From: Gammaproteobacteria bacterium
Lineage (GTDB): Bacteria > Pseudomonadota > Gammaproteobacteria > DSM-16500
NCBI GenBank assembly: GCA_021324305.1
Contig: JAJPJI010000007.1
Coordinates: 1-64,000 of the forward strand
Length of the DNA: 64,000 nucleotides
Direction of reading: 5' to 3'
Below the pieces are notes generated by a model that saw nothing but the letters and a program-made list of their open reading frames with translations, ran no database searches and had not been told where the DNA came from. Both the position numbers and the translations under genes were made by a program. This document shows positions 27,743-36,661 of the stretch, one piece after another (within the stretch, counting starts at the first letter, position 1; each line of letters opens with the position of its first letter).

Positions 27743-28210
27743 TTATTTTTGAGTTTTGTCTACAGGCAGAACATAGATTGCTCCCCAAGGTCCGATACCG
27801 CTTATCTGAAGAATGGTTTCTTCCCTGGTCCAGCCATAATGTATGGTTTTTGCTGGTATTTTTATAAATGTTCCCGGATTCAACGCCAGCGTGTGAGCAG
27901 GGTTCATATCAACGTGCTTACCTGCTCCAAGATGATAGGTTCCCGAAATGATGGTATCGTACTCTGTGATAGCGTGGTAGTGGGGAGTCACTTTATAGTC
28001 AGCCGGAAATTTTAGCCGTACGGTAAAAAATCCTTTTTTTCCGGGGTCACCTGATAATACTGCGTATTTGGTTCCAGGAAGCGAAGCCAAATCCAGCCAT
28101 GTTAAGGATGCCGAATTGTGAGGGATCGGGTGTAATTTGGTTGCATGGGACACGTCTGTTAAGGTAAATATGAATGCTGGAAGAAGAAAAAATTTATTGA
28201 ATTTAGTCAC
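27743..28210 (-). CDS. Exported cupin-domain protein
   Basis: 155 residues with an N-terminal signal peptide (FFLLPAFIFTLTDVSHA). A single cupin domain has metal-type residues in PHYHAITEYDTIISG and the second motif PGTFIKIPAKTIHYGW. The start is a GTG with GGAG eight bases upstream. It lies 107 bases upstream of the phytase-like gene in the same direction and could be co-transcribed with it. Its ligand is unknown; a periplasmic sugar- or metal-binding or isomerase role is possible. Confidence 0.8.
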   Translation of the reverse strand: MTKFNKFFLLPAFIFTLTDVSHATKLHPIPHNSASLTWLDLASLPGTKYAVLSGDPGKKGFFTVRLKFPADYKVTPHYHAITEYDTIISGTYHLGAGKHVDMNPAHTLALNPGTFIKIPAKTIHYGWTREETILQISGIGPWGAIYVLPVDKTQK

Positions 28211-28336
28211 CTGTAAATCTCCTTTTTCTTAGGCTTGGTTAGGATGGCATTCACTGCCGGCGGCAGTTTAAAAAAACTTGTTCAAATTTTCAAGAGCTTA
28301 GAAGTTTCAAATGATACAGAAAACGAGAGACAAATA

Positions 28337-29641
28337 ATGATAATCACAATTTTCGACACCATAATATTTATCTTGTCCCTTGGATTGTTACATGAAATCA
28401 GACGGCAATCCCATTTTCAATTGAGCCTGAGAGTCTTGCTGGGGCTAGGCCTTGGCATTGCCTATGGATTAATACTCAAGATTACACCGGACAACTCAAG
28501 TGTTGTCTGGATAAAGAATATTTTATCTTTCATAGGCAACGGTTATCTGGCGTTGCTGAAAATGCTCGTCATTCCATTAATTTTCACGTCCATTATCCAT
28601 GCGATCCTGAACCTTGGTTCCGGCAGCGAAATTGCAATTAAAAAAATGAGTTTTTATGCCTGCGGAGCCTTGCTGCTTCTGACGGCTGTGTCTTCTCTGG
28701 TTGGAATCGCTGTTGCAAAACTGTTTGGAGTAGGCGAAGGCTTGAATCTTCCGGGTTTAATCGAGACGCCGAAACATGCATATACCGGTTTGGTTGATAC
28801 CTTGTTGGGCATGCTGCCAGCTAATCCGGTTGAGGCCATGACCAATGGAAACACCATCGCAATCGTTATATTTTCAGCGCTGTTGGGATTGGCTGCACGC
28901 ACCCTGGATGCTAAAGACCACGACAAGATGCAGGTATTCCGTGAACTGATTGCGTCATTGTTCGCCATTGTAAAAAAACTCGCAAGTCTGGTTCTTGGCC
29001 TGACTCCGTATGGTGTTCTGGCATTAATGTCATTGTTGCTGCTTGATCAGGGCACGGCTTTACTGGGAGCCATGTTTAATTTTATGGCGGCCATGTATGT
29101 TGCCATGTTACTTGTCATGCTGCTGCATGCATTTATCCTCATGTTCTTCGGCCATCATCCATATCAATATTTCAGGAAGGCCTATATTCCATTACTGGTA
29201 GCATTTACAACACGCTCCAGCTTTGGAACATTGCCAGTTACTGAAGAAACGCTTCGGGATAAATTTAAGACGACACAAACGACCGCTACGTTTGTGCCAA
29301 GCATTGGGGCAACAATCGGCATGAATGCGTGTGCTGGGGTGTTTCCTGCAATGCTGGTTGTCATGGCTTTAAGCATCATACACCAGCCGCTGACAACGAA
29401 TATGATTTTCATGATCATGTTTATTAATGCAATTGCTTCGCTAGGAATTTCAGGGATTCCAGGAACTGCATATATAGCTGCAACTGTCACATTAACGAGT
29501 TTGAATTTGCCATATTCTGTCGTTGCTTTGGTACAGGGCATTGATCCTATCATCGATATGGGCCGAACAGCGACCAATGTCAATGGTGTGATGACAACGG
29601 CGCTTCTTGTTGACAAAATAACCCAGCAAGATGATAAATAA
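28337..29641 (+). CDS. Dicarboxylate/amino acid:cation symporter (TcyP-like)
   Basis: 434 residues with the DAACS fold (about eight helices and two re-entrant loops): [57 protein letters not shown] and [17 protein letters not shown]. The Bacillus-type cystine symporter TcyP is a close look-alike, so L-cystine or dicarboxylate uptake with Na+ or H+ is likely. The start at 28337 ([11 protein letters not shown]) is chosen for GAGAG seven bases upstream and because TcyP-like proteins begin directly with a helix; an in-frame ATG at 28235 would add 34 polar residues. Confidence 0.88.
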   Translation: MIITIFDTIIFILSLGLLHEIRRQSHFQLSLRVLLGLGLGIAYGLILKITPDNSSVVWIKNILSFIGNGYLALLKMLVIPLIFTSIIHAILNLGSGSEIAIKKMSFYACGALLLLTAVSSLVGIAVAKLFGVGEGLNLPGLIETPKHAYTGLVDTLLGMLPANPVEAMTNGNTIAIVIFSALLGLAARTLDAKDHDKMQVFRELIASLFAIVKKLASLVLGLTPYGVLALMSLLLLDQGTALLGAMFNFMAAMYVAMLLVMLLHAFILMFFGHHPYQYFRKAYIPLLVAFTTRSSFGTLPVTEETLRDKFKTTQTTATFVPSIGATIGMNACAGVFPAMLVVMALSIIHQPLTTNMIFMIMFINAIASLGISGIPGTAYIAATVTLTSLNLPYSVVALVQGIDPIIDMGRTATNVNGVMTTALLVDKITQQDDK

Positions 29642-29666
29642 CAGTACTCTTGAAAAAAGGATAATC

Positions 29667-30245
29667 ATGGCCAAGTTATATTTTTATTATTCGGCAATGA
29701 ATGCGGGTAAGAGTACGGTGTTGCTCCAATCAGCATATAATTATAAAGAAAGAGGAATGGATACATTGCTCTTCACTCCTCAAATTGACGACCGTTACAG
29801 CAGTGGAAAAATTCACTCAAGAATAGGATTAAGTGCCGAGGCGCAGCCATTTGATGATCAATTTAATCTTTTTGATTATGTGAAACAGGAAAAGGACAGA
29901 AATCCCCGGTTACAATGTATCCTGGTAGATGAAGCTCAGTTTCTAAAAAAAGAACAGGTATCTCAATTGTGTAGAATTGTCGATGAATTAAATTTGCCCG
30001 TGTTGGCTTATGGATTACGCAGCGACTATCAGGGCGAATGTTTTGAGGGCAGCAAATATCTCTTGATTTGGGCGGATAATCTTGTAGAGATCAAGACTAT
30101 TTGTCATTGTGGCAAGAAGGCGATCATGAATACGCGAATCGATGCTGAAGGAAAGGTGGTGAAATCAGGTGAGCAAGTGCATATAGGCGGAAACGAGCAA
30201 TATATTCCCATGTGCCGAAGACATTTTAATGAAGCCAGAAAATAA
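29667..30245 (+). CDS. tdk: Thymidine kinase
   Basis: 192 residues, type II thymidine kinase. The Walker A loop is [14 protein letters not shown], the Walker B region is [11 protein letters not shown], the lasso region is [15 protein letters not shown], and zinc Cys residues lie in TICHCGKKA and MCRRHF. It phosphorylates thymidine for the dTTP salvage route. The ATG at 29667 has AGGA five bases upstream; an earlier in-frame ATG at 29631 would overlap the symporter stop and is less likely. Confidence 0.95.
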   Translation: MAKLYFYYSAMNAGKSTVLLQSAYNYKERGMDTLLFTPQIDDRYSSGKIHSRIGLSAEAQPFDDQFNLFDYVKQEKDRNPRLQCILVDEAQFLKKEQVSQLCRIVDELNLPVLAYGLRSDYQGECFEGSKYLLIWADNLVEIKTICHCGKKAIMNTRIDAEGKVVKSGEQVHIGGNEQYIPMCRRHFNEARK

Positions 30246-30490
30246 TTTCATTTTTTGCCTGAATATTTGCTTATCCTCGAACACCGCGACTTCGTTGGGT
30301 ATATTTTATTAAAGCCTTACATGATGAGTTGAAAACTGCCTAATTATATGAAGGAATTGGAATTATTGGCTATTGCTGTTTCATATTTAATGCATGAACA
30401 TTGGATGTCGTAAATAATATATACTTTATAAAAGAGACATGATCCCAAGCGGTCGTTTATTGCAAGTATATGATTAATGAGGAATTTACC

Positions 30491-30922
30491 ATGGAAACTC
30501 CACTAAGTGTGCTACTGAAAGACAAGGGATATGTTGTGCAAAGCATTTTGCCTGACATAACAGCTTATGAATGCGCATTGAAATTGAACGAGTATAAGGT
30601 AGGCGCTTTATTGGTGATTGAAAATGACAAGCTCATTGGCATTATCAGTGAGCGCGATATCTTGAGGAAGGTGGTTGCAAAAGGTGAAGATCCCAAGAAG
30701 GTGTTGATCACCTCCATCATGACCAAAGATCTGGTGACCGTATTACCTTCAACGACTGTTCAGGAAGCAATGCAGATTGTCACCAACAAGCGCATCCGGC
30801 ATTTACCTGTAATTGATAATGGAAAATTGATAGGTGTGATATCTATCGGTGACTTGACAAGGTGGGTGATGTTATCGCAAGAACAACAGATATCATCACT
30901 TACAAATTATATTCAGGGTTAA
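30491..30922 (+). CDS. CBS-domain pair protein
   Basis: 143 residues made almost entirely of two CBS motifs: GALLVIENDKLIGIISERDILRKV and RHLPVIDNGKLIGVISIGDLTRW, joined by SIMTKDLVTVLPSTTVQEAM. Such stand-alone pairs bind adenine nucleotides and act as energy sensors for unknown partners. The ATG at 30491 has GAGG eight bases upstream. It is followed by dps after about 100 bases. Confidence 0.9.
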   Translation: METPLSVLLKDKGYVVQSILPDITAYECALKLNEYKVGALLVIENDKLIGIISERDILRKVVAKGEDPKKVLITSIMTKDLVTVLPSTTVQEAMQIVTNKRIRHLPVIDNGKLIGVISIGDLTRWVMLSQEQQISSLTNYIQG

Positions 30923-31021
30923 CGATCACCTGATTGAGAGTCAACCGAGTTTAGCGCAGATGTTTTGCTTGAATATAATGGAATACTGGCCTACATACTT
31001 TCAAACTTGAAGGATAAATAT

Positions 31022-31534
31022 ATGAAAGACGCGACTCTAATTGCTGCAACTCCCCAAAAGCTTGCCACGCCCAATGATCTTGGTGAAAAAGCACGACAAG
31101 CAATTCCAGCGGCCATCAATCCTCTGGTCGCTGATGCATTTGCATTATACGTCAAAACAAAGAATTTTCACTGGCACATGTCTGGTAACCATTATCGTGA
31201 TTATCATCTGCTGCTCGATGAGCAAAGTGACCAGATATTCGCAATGATTGATGTTTTGGCAGAGCGGGTTCGTAAAACAGGCGGGACAACAATCCGTTCA
31301 ATAGAACATATCAAAAGCCTCCAGCATATTCGGGACGAAAATGAGGCATTTATACAACCCAGGGATATGCTAAGACATTTGATGGAAGATAATAAGGATT
31401 TTTGTGCACGGATGCGCGCGGCGCATAAAATCTGTGACGAAGTCAATGATATTGCAACAGCCAGTCTGCTTGAAAATTACATTGATGAAGCTGAGCGCAG
31501 GGTATGGTTTCTTTTCGAAACGTTAGCAGAGTAA
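31022..31534 (+). CDS. dps: Dps-family DNA-binding ferritin
   Basis: 170 residues forming a ferritin-like four-helix bundle. The inter-subunit ferroxidase residues are visible in KNFHWHMSGNHYRDYHLLLDEQSDQIFAMIDVLAERV (His, Asp and Glu). It stores iron, detoxifies peroxide and protects DNA in starvation. The start at 31022 follows AGGA by about seven bases; a longer frame from 30965 lacks a ribosome site. A strong hairpin follows the stop. Confidence 0.92.
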   Translation: MKDATLIAATPQKLATPNDLGEKARQAIPAAINPLVADAFALYVKTKNFHWHMSGNHYRDYHLLLDEQSDQIFAMIDVLAERVRKTGGTTIRSIEHIKSLQHIRDENEAFIQPRDMLRHLMEDNKDFCARMRAAHKICDEVNDIATASLLENYIDEAERRVWFLFETLAE

Positions 31535-31548
31535 TATCCATATGACAG

Positions 31549-31591
31549 AATGCCTGTCTACGCTGAATGAAAATTCAGTAGGATAGGCATT
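31549..31591 (+). terminator. Hairpin after dps
   Basis: AATGCCTGTC and ATTCAG-side sequences fold back: AATGCCT (31549-31555) pairs with AGGCATT (31585-31591), and an inner CTGAAT pairs with ATTCAG around GAAA. The long stem ends without a pronounced T-run. Confidence 0.6.
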
Positions 31592-31651
31592 TATCATGAA
31601 TGCGAATCTCCTTGATTCATCCTGAAAAATTCAATTCGTCTGCCGTTATTC

Positions 31652-31741
31652 TTAACAGAATCTTAGCATTACTAATCCTCGCGAAATATTTAAACCAATT
31701 AATACTAAATTAATAATCAACAAGTTAATCTCAAATATAAT
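31652..31741 (+). promoter_or_regulatory. Promoter region of the ankyrin gene with degenerate PmrA-type boxes
   Basis: CTTAA-N6-CTTAG (31652-31667) keeps the 11-base period of the boxes at 3640 and 55283, with one mismatch. A second tandem repeat, TTAAT-N6-TTAAT (31699-31714), has the same period, and a consensus -10 TATAAT lies at 31736-31741. The gene starts at 31814. Confidence 0.45.
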
Positions 31742-31813
31742 ATCGCTAGTTGAAAATTATAAAATTATAAAAATAACAAAAAATAACAATAAATCGACCG
31801 AGGAGTGGCAATA

Positions 31814-34800
31814 ATGTTAAGCGGTTCAAATACCAAACTCGATTTGCGACAAAAAAATGTCCTGGATAAATTGATCCAATATTTGAATCTGTATTCAAAT
31901 AAGCGAGATCAAACACGAAAGGAACAATTAATCAACTTAATGGGTAAAGGCTATTGCAGCGGATTTACTACCATATGGTTATATGCGAACTGGATTACAA
32001 CCCAGAAGGAAACAGGCAAGGAAAGAGATGATTTGATCTGGTTTAATAATATCACCAGGCAAATTGTAACGTGGGATGGTAGCAGTGAGATTACAATTGA
32101 GCAGCAACAGGAATTTGAAAGATTTCTGAGTCTAATCGAATTTTATCAGCATATTGATGAGTTCCTTCCAATTGGTCAGGGTGATATCGAAAAAAGCCTG
32201 GTTGACTCAAAAAACAGACAACCCAAAAAGCTTTATACATTAGGCGGTTTATTTACAGAAGATGAGGCTGCAGTAATTCTGCAGAGAATGCTGGATGAAA
32301 AAATGTTCGCTGACAAGCTTACTATATTTTCATCGCATAATCATGCAACTGGTTTATTTAATGATGGGTCGGACAAATATTTTTTTTATGATCCGAATAA
32401 TCCGGATGGCGCGGTCGAAATCAAAAACGGCAAGGAACTTGCCCAGGCCTTATTCAAGGCTTACAGGTTTACACCCGGGTTGCCTTCACCTTTAGGAGTG
32501 AGAATATTTGGATTTTCACCACTGGATAATCCCATTCCGCAAACAGAATTATTGAAGCACATGAGTGTGCTTGCAGATAATAATGGAATTATAAAAGATA
32601 AAAAATACTGCAATGGAATGAGCTGCCTGCATATGGCGGTCAGGGTTGGTGATATTGAAAGCGTGAAATTTCTTTTAGAGCAGGGCGTTGATGTCAATTA
32701 TTCGAATTCATCCAAGGAGGACGACGAAGCATTGGGTTCTCCGATACGTTTTGCCATTCAATGGAACAGGCCTGAAATTCTTCAGCTGCTCATTGATACC
32801 GGAAAGGTGGTGCTTAGATCAGAAGATTTATATTCTGCTGTCAGACACAAATCTGCATTGATGCTCAAAATATTATTTGATGCGCCAAACGCTCCAGACA
32901 AATCTTCGATACAATTAGATTTAATGCTTGAGTTAGCCATAAAAAATGGATTTTCTGATATTGTCTCTGTCTTGCTTGACTATGGCGCCAATCCATTGTC
33001 TGTACATGTCAGTGGCAAAACTTATATGGAGTTGGCTGTTGATTATGGATATGTCGATGTGCTGACGGTGTTTTTAAAGAAATTGATCTCAGACTCAAAG
33101 GATGTTACCAGTTATCAGAGCACTCTGGATAGACTTTTGACACTGGCAGTCAAACAACAGCATACACATGCAGTAAGGATATTGCTGGAGTACGGTGCAA
33201 ATGTTAATGCGAGATTCGATAATAATTCGACTGTGTTGCACTATGCTCTTGAATCCGGATATAGCGATATTGCTGAAATTTTAATGAAATCACCCGGCCT
33301 GGATTATTCCCTGATTGGCAAAGATGGACAAACCATGATTAACGCTGCATACGAAGGAATCAAAACATTACGCCAGGGAATTCAGCATTTGAAACAAGAC
33401 GTCACAGTTGCGAAATCATCTGATCAATTAAATGAAGCTGTTCGAAAGCTTAAATCCGCAGAAATTGAATATCTACAGTTTCAATCGCTTTTTAACCAAT
33501 TGAAAATATCGACTGATAATTGGACTGATGCCTATCACCATGCAGTTACGATCGGTGACCTTGATCAGGTCAAAGACATGGTTGCAGATAAAAAATCACT
33601 ATTATCCGATATTGGAGCATTAATAACCGCGACACGAAATGGTCATATACAGGTTATTGATTGGCTATTGTCACAAGATATCGATATCAATGCCCAGGTT
33701 AATGGAACGACGGCCTTACATGAAAGTTTGTATGGCGGTTTGAAGATAATTCAATTCTTGCTTGAACATAATGCGAATCCCAACAGTTTATATAAAAATA
33801 TGGTAAGACCTTTGTATACTGCCGCGCAGTTGGGCAATATTGAAATAATGCGGCTTTTAATTTCATATTCTGCTGATGTTAACATGGGTACAGTGGTTGG
33901 TGAAACTCCATTATCCGGTACTGTACGTACCGGAAATTTAGCGGCAGCCGAATTCCTGATAAAAGAAGCGCATGCGAGTTTGAATACTGATCAGGATTGT
34001 GAGGATAGTCATTTGCATCTTGCCATAGAATATAACAGATTGTCATTTGTCGAGTTATTTCTGCAAAACGGTGCTGACATATTCAAAAAAAATAATGCGG
34101 GTAAAACGCCTGTTCAGCTTGCAGCCGAGAAAGGTTGGAATGGCATCACCAAAGCTATTTTCACGCACATAGCTGTTAGCAGACAAGACAAATCATCACT
34201 GCTGCATATTCTGATAGAAATGGGATATACAGGTTTTATAAAAGAGGTATTATATTCGGAATATGGCATTGCATATGCAACAAGAGATGATGGTTATACA
34301 CCTATGCATATCGCAGCAGAGTGTGGTAACGAAGCGGCGGTGCAATTGCTGCTCGAAAAGGTCGGCAATGTGTTTAACGATGATAATGCAGAACAGGTAT
34401 CTCCTGTCGATCTGGCTTACAAGAATAATTTCGATAATATAGTTCTCATGATGATGAAGAGGACACCTTCACATTCATTGTCAATGGCTATCAAAAAAGG
34501 CTATGACTTTAAACGCATTATCTCAAAGCTGATAGAAGATGACTTGAAAGCAGTCGACTTCCAGGAATTACAAATTCAGGCGATTAAGGCTAAACAGTAC
34601 GATCTTGCAATCGACCTTCTCAATGCTGAGCTGCAATACAGCAATCCAAACGGGTATTCGATATTGCATCTGGCTGCCAAACGTGGATACTGCGAGGTGA
34701 TGGGCAGGATCATGGTCCATGACAAGAGTTTACTGAATGCTTTGGATAAGAATGGCAACACGCCATTGTTGCTTGCACTTGAGCATTCACAACTCAATGT

Positions 34801-34948
34801 AGCGGATTCATTGCTTGGAATTGAAGCAGTCAATATTCATGCAGCCAATCGTAAAACCGGCAATACGGCATTGCATCACGCATGCAGGATTGGTTCGGCA
34901 GATATCGTGCGTACACTTATGAATATAATGGCGCTGACGCAAATGTAA
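31814..34948 (+). CDS. Ankyrin-repeat protein with papain-like N-terminal domain; effector candidate (5' part of a frameshifted gene)
   Basis: 1044 residues in this frame. Residues 1-245 are not ankyrin: GYC48SGFTTIWLYANW, SSHNH177ATGLF and YFFYD193PNNPDG line up as a Cys-His-Asp triad in the order and context of C58/YopT-like papain-fold domains, also seen in some Legionella ankyrin effectors. From about 260 on there are many ankyrin repeats (for instance CLHMAVRVGDIESVKFLLEQGV, PMHIAAECGNEAAVQLLLE). AGGAG lies eight bases before the ATG at 31814. PmrA-type boxes lie upstream. The frame stops at 34948 in the middle of an ankyrin repeat; the sequence continues in another frame to 35346 (see next entry). 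Delivery to a host is inferred, not shown. Confidence 0.85.
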   Translation: MLSGSNTKLDLRQKNVLDKLIQYLNLYSNKRDQTRKEQLINLMGKGYCSGFTTIWLYANWITTQKETGKERDDLIWFNNITRQIVTWDGSSEITIEQQQEFERFLSLIEFYQHIDEFLPIGQGDIEKSLVDSKNRQPKKLYTLGGLFTEDEAAVILQRMLDEKMFADKLTIFSSHNHATGLFNDGSDKYFFYDPNNPDGAVEIKNGKELAQALFKAYRFTPGLPSPLGVRIFGFSPLDNPIPQTELLKHMSVLADNNGIIKDKKYCNGMSCLHMAVRVGDIESVKFLLEQGVDVNYSNSSKEDDEALGSPIRFAIQWNRPEILQLLIDTGKVVLRSEDLYSAVRHKSALMLKILFDAPNAPDKSSIQLDLMLELAIKNGFSDIVSVLLDYGANPLSVHVSGKTYMELAVDYGYVDVLTVFLKKLISDSKDVTSYQSTLDRLLTLAVKQQHTHAVRILLEYGANVNARFDNNSTVLHYALESGYSDIAEILMKSPGLDYSLIGKDGQTMINAAYEGIKTLRQGIQHLKQDVTVAKSSDQLNEAVRKLKSAEIEYLQFQSLFNQLKISTDNWTDAYHHAVTIGDLDQVKDMVADKKSLLSDIGALITATRNGHIQVIDWLLSQDIDINAQVNGTTALHESLYGGLKIIQFLLEHNANPNSLYKNMVRPLYTAAQLGNIEIMRLLISYSADVNMGTVVGETPLSGTVRTGNLAAAEFLIKEAHASLNTDQDCEDSHLHLAIEYNRLSFVELFLQNGADIFKKNNAGKTPVQLAAEKGWNGITKAIFTHIAVSRQDKSSLLHILIEMGYTGFIKEVLYSEYGIAYATRDDGYTPMHIAAECGNEAAVQLLLEKVGNVFNDDNAEQVSPVDLAYKNNFDNIVLMMMKRTPSHSLSMAIKKGYDFKRIISKLIEDDLKAVDFQELQIQAIKAKQYDLAIDLLNAELQYSNPNGYSILHLAAKRGYCEVMGRIMVHDKSLLNALDKNGNTPLLLALEHSQLNVADSLLGIEAVNIHAANRKTGNTALHHACRIGSADIVRTLMNIMALTQM

Positions 34949-35346
34949 AGAATCTTCAAGGTGTCACGCCGCTTCATGTCGCGTGCTCCCATGGCAACGA
35001 TTCGAGCGTGGATGCATTATTTGACTGTAGCGAATCTGGCAAGCAGGCTCGAATCGATGACTCCTATGCTGAGCTGGTAAAGATAGCGGCCAATTTATAT
35101 ATATTGGACAGACTCAAAATACGAAACTACATTGAATATCGTTCCGGCAAGGCAACTTATACCGGATGGTCGTTTGGACGCACAAAAGAACAAAAACTCG
35201 CCGCGGCAAAAGAAGTAGAAGGAATGGTCAGGATGCGCAAACGCAATGACGAGGTATTTCACAAGTGTCAAAAGGATATCAATAAGGGTGCCTTGCACAA
35301 GGTTGTCAACTCAATTATGACTCTCAGGCCAAGCAGAAGCACTTGA
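34930..35346 (+). pseudogene. Frame-shifted 3' end of the ankyrin gene
   Basis: In the -1 frame relative to the preceding gene, sequence from about 34925 reads EYNGADANVKNLQGVTPLH and then VACSHGNDSSVDALF, which completes the ankyrin repeat broken off at TALHHACRIGSADIVRTL. A single missing base near 34918-34930 explains both frames. After this last repeat comes a basic, helical C-terminal domain of about 100 residues (YTGWSFGRTKEQKLAAAKEV, ending LRPSRST). The intact protein would have about 1177 residues. In Legionella-type effectors the translocation signal lies at the C-terminus, so the break would remove it. No slippery heptamer is present. It is either a real mutation or a sequence error. 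Confidence 0.75.
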
Positions 35347-35362
35347 TAGTGTACAGACTGAT

Positions 35363-36367
35363 TTACACTTCATCCAGCCATGCTGCGGCATCCTTGGCGA
35401 AATAAGTGATTATAAAATCAGCGCCTGCGCGGCGGATTGAGGTTAAAACTTCAAGGACGGCGCTTTTTTCGTTGATCCAGCCTTTTTCAGCTGCGGCTTT
35501 AATCATGGCGAATTCACCGCTAGTGTGGTATGCGCCCAATGGTAATTCCGGATAAGCTTGTTTAACACGTGTGATGATATCGAGATATGTGTGTGCGGGC
35601 TTGACCATCAGCATGTCTGCGCCTTCTGCAATGTCGAGAGAGCACTCACGAATGGCTTCACTGCTATTTGCGATATCCATCATATGTGTGCTGCGGTCCC
35701 CAAATTTGGGCGCACCTTCTGCTGCCTGACGAAATGGTCCATACATGGATGATGAGTACTTCACTGAATAGCTGAGAATCGGCTTATTGTTAAACCCAGC
35801 CTGATCAAGAGCGTTTCGAATCACATGAACCATGCCATCTATCATGCCGCTTGGAGCGATAATATCGGCTCCCGCTCGGGCATGACTCACCGCCTGCTTT
35901 GCAAGTAATTCCAGGGTCTTGTCATTGTCTAAAACATATTGATCATCATGTCGTATTATCACGCCGCAATGACCATGGTCAGTGTATTCACAAAAACAAA
36001 TATCAGATATGACAACAAGTTCTGGCGCTATTTTTTTAATAACAGGTATGGCGGTTTGAATAATGCCGTTATCCGAGTATGAATCCTGACCCAAAGCGTC
36101 TTTATGCTCGGGAATGCCAAACAGAATGACATTCTTTATTCCTAATTGGATGATCTCTCTTATCTCATCATCCAGACGGTCAATGCTGATTTGAAATTGA
36201 CCAGGCATGGAAGGAATGGGATTTTTGATTCCGGAGCCATGTCTGATAAATAAAGGTAGAACAAAATCAGTGGCATTGAGGGCTGTTTCCCTGACCAGAT
36301 CACGAAGATTGGGTGCATGTCGTAATCGGCGTAAACGCGTCTTTGGATAGTGGCCTAGATGACTCAT
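35363..36367 (-). CDS. hemB: Delta-aminolevulinic acid dehydratase (porphobilinogen synthase)
   Basis: 334 residues. The zinc-type Cys triad is present (DICFCEYTDHGHCGV), so this is the zinc-dependent form as in E. coli. The two active-site lysines lie in LSYSVKYSSSMYGPFR and ADMLMVKPAHTYLDI. It condenses two 5-aminolevulinate molecules to porphobilinogen in haem synthesis. It converges on the ankyrin gene with only 16 bases between stops. Confidence 0.97.
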   Translation of the reverse strand: MSHLGHYPKTRLRRLRHAPNLRDLVRETALNATDFVLPLFIRHGSGIKNPIPSMPGQFQISIDRLDDEIREIIQLGIKNVILFGIPEHKDALGQDSYSDNGIIQTAIPVIKKIAPELVVISDICFCEYTDHGHCGVIIRHDDQYVLDNDKTLELLAKQAVSHARAGADIIAPSGMIDGMVHVIRNALDQAGFNNKPILSYSVKYSSSMYGPFRQAAEGAPKFGDRSTHMMDIANSSEAIRECSLDIAEGADMLMVKPAHTYLDIITRVKQAYPELPLGAYHTSGEFAMIKAAAEKGWINEKSAVLEVLTSIRRAGADFIITYFAKDAAAWLDEV

Positions 36368-36576
36368 TTCAAATTTTCCTCAATGAATTCACTGACTAAT
36401 TGCAGGGTTGGATATTTATGCGCGCTTTGCGGTTCGCGGCCATAATTATCGAGGCGAATCTTACCCCATCATGCATCAATTTGCCAGGCTTCCACACTCA
36501 CGATGAAAATAGTCGTTTCATTAAATGCAAGATTTTATCCAAATAAAAGCAGTATATCGGATCGAAACGATTAGAG

Positions 36577-36582
36577 TATAAT
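36577..36582 (+). promoter_or_regulatory. Candidate -10 element upstream of relA
   Basis: A consensus TATAAT lies 80 bases before the relA start in an A/T-rich stretch. No good -35 is visible at 16-18 bases. Confidence 0.35.
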
Positions 36583-36661
36583 TATTGAATGACGCAAAAT
36601 AACAACAACTCCAGATGATCAGGGTCTGGCTGAATAAAGAGAGTGGAACAAGGTTAATTTT

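Noticed and set aside
34918-34948. Programmed ribosomal frameshift in the ankyrin gene
   Set aside because: No X-XXY-YYZ slippery heptamer, no clear downstream stem and no internal Shine-Dalgarno; an indel is simpler.
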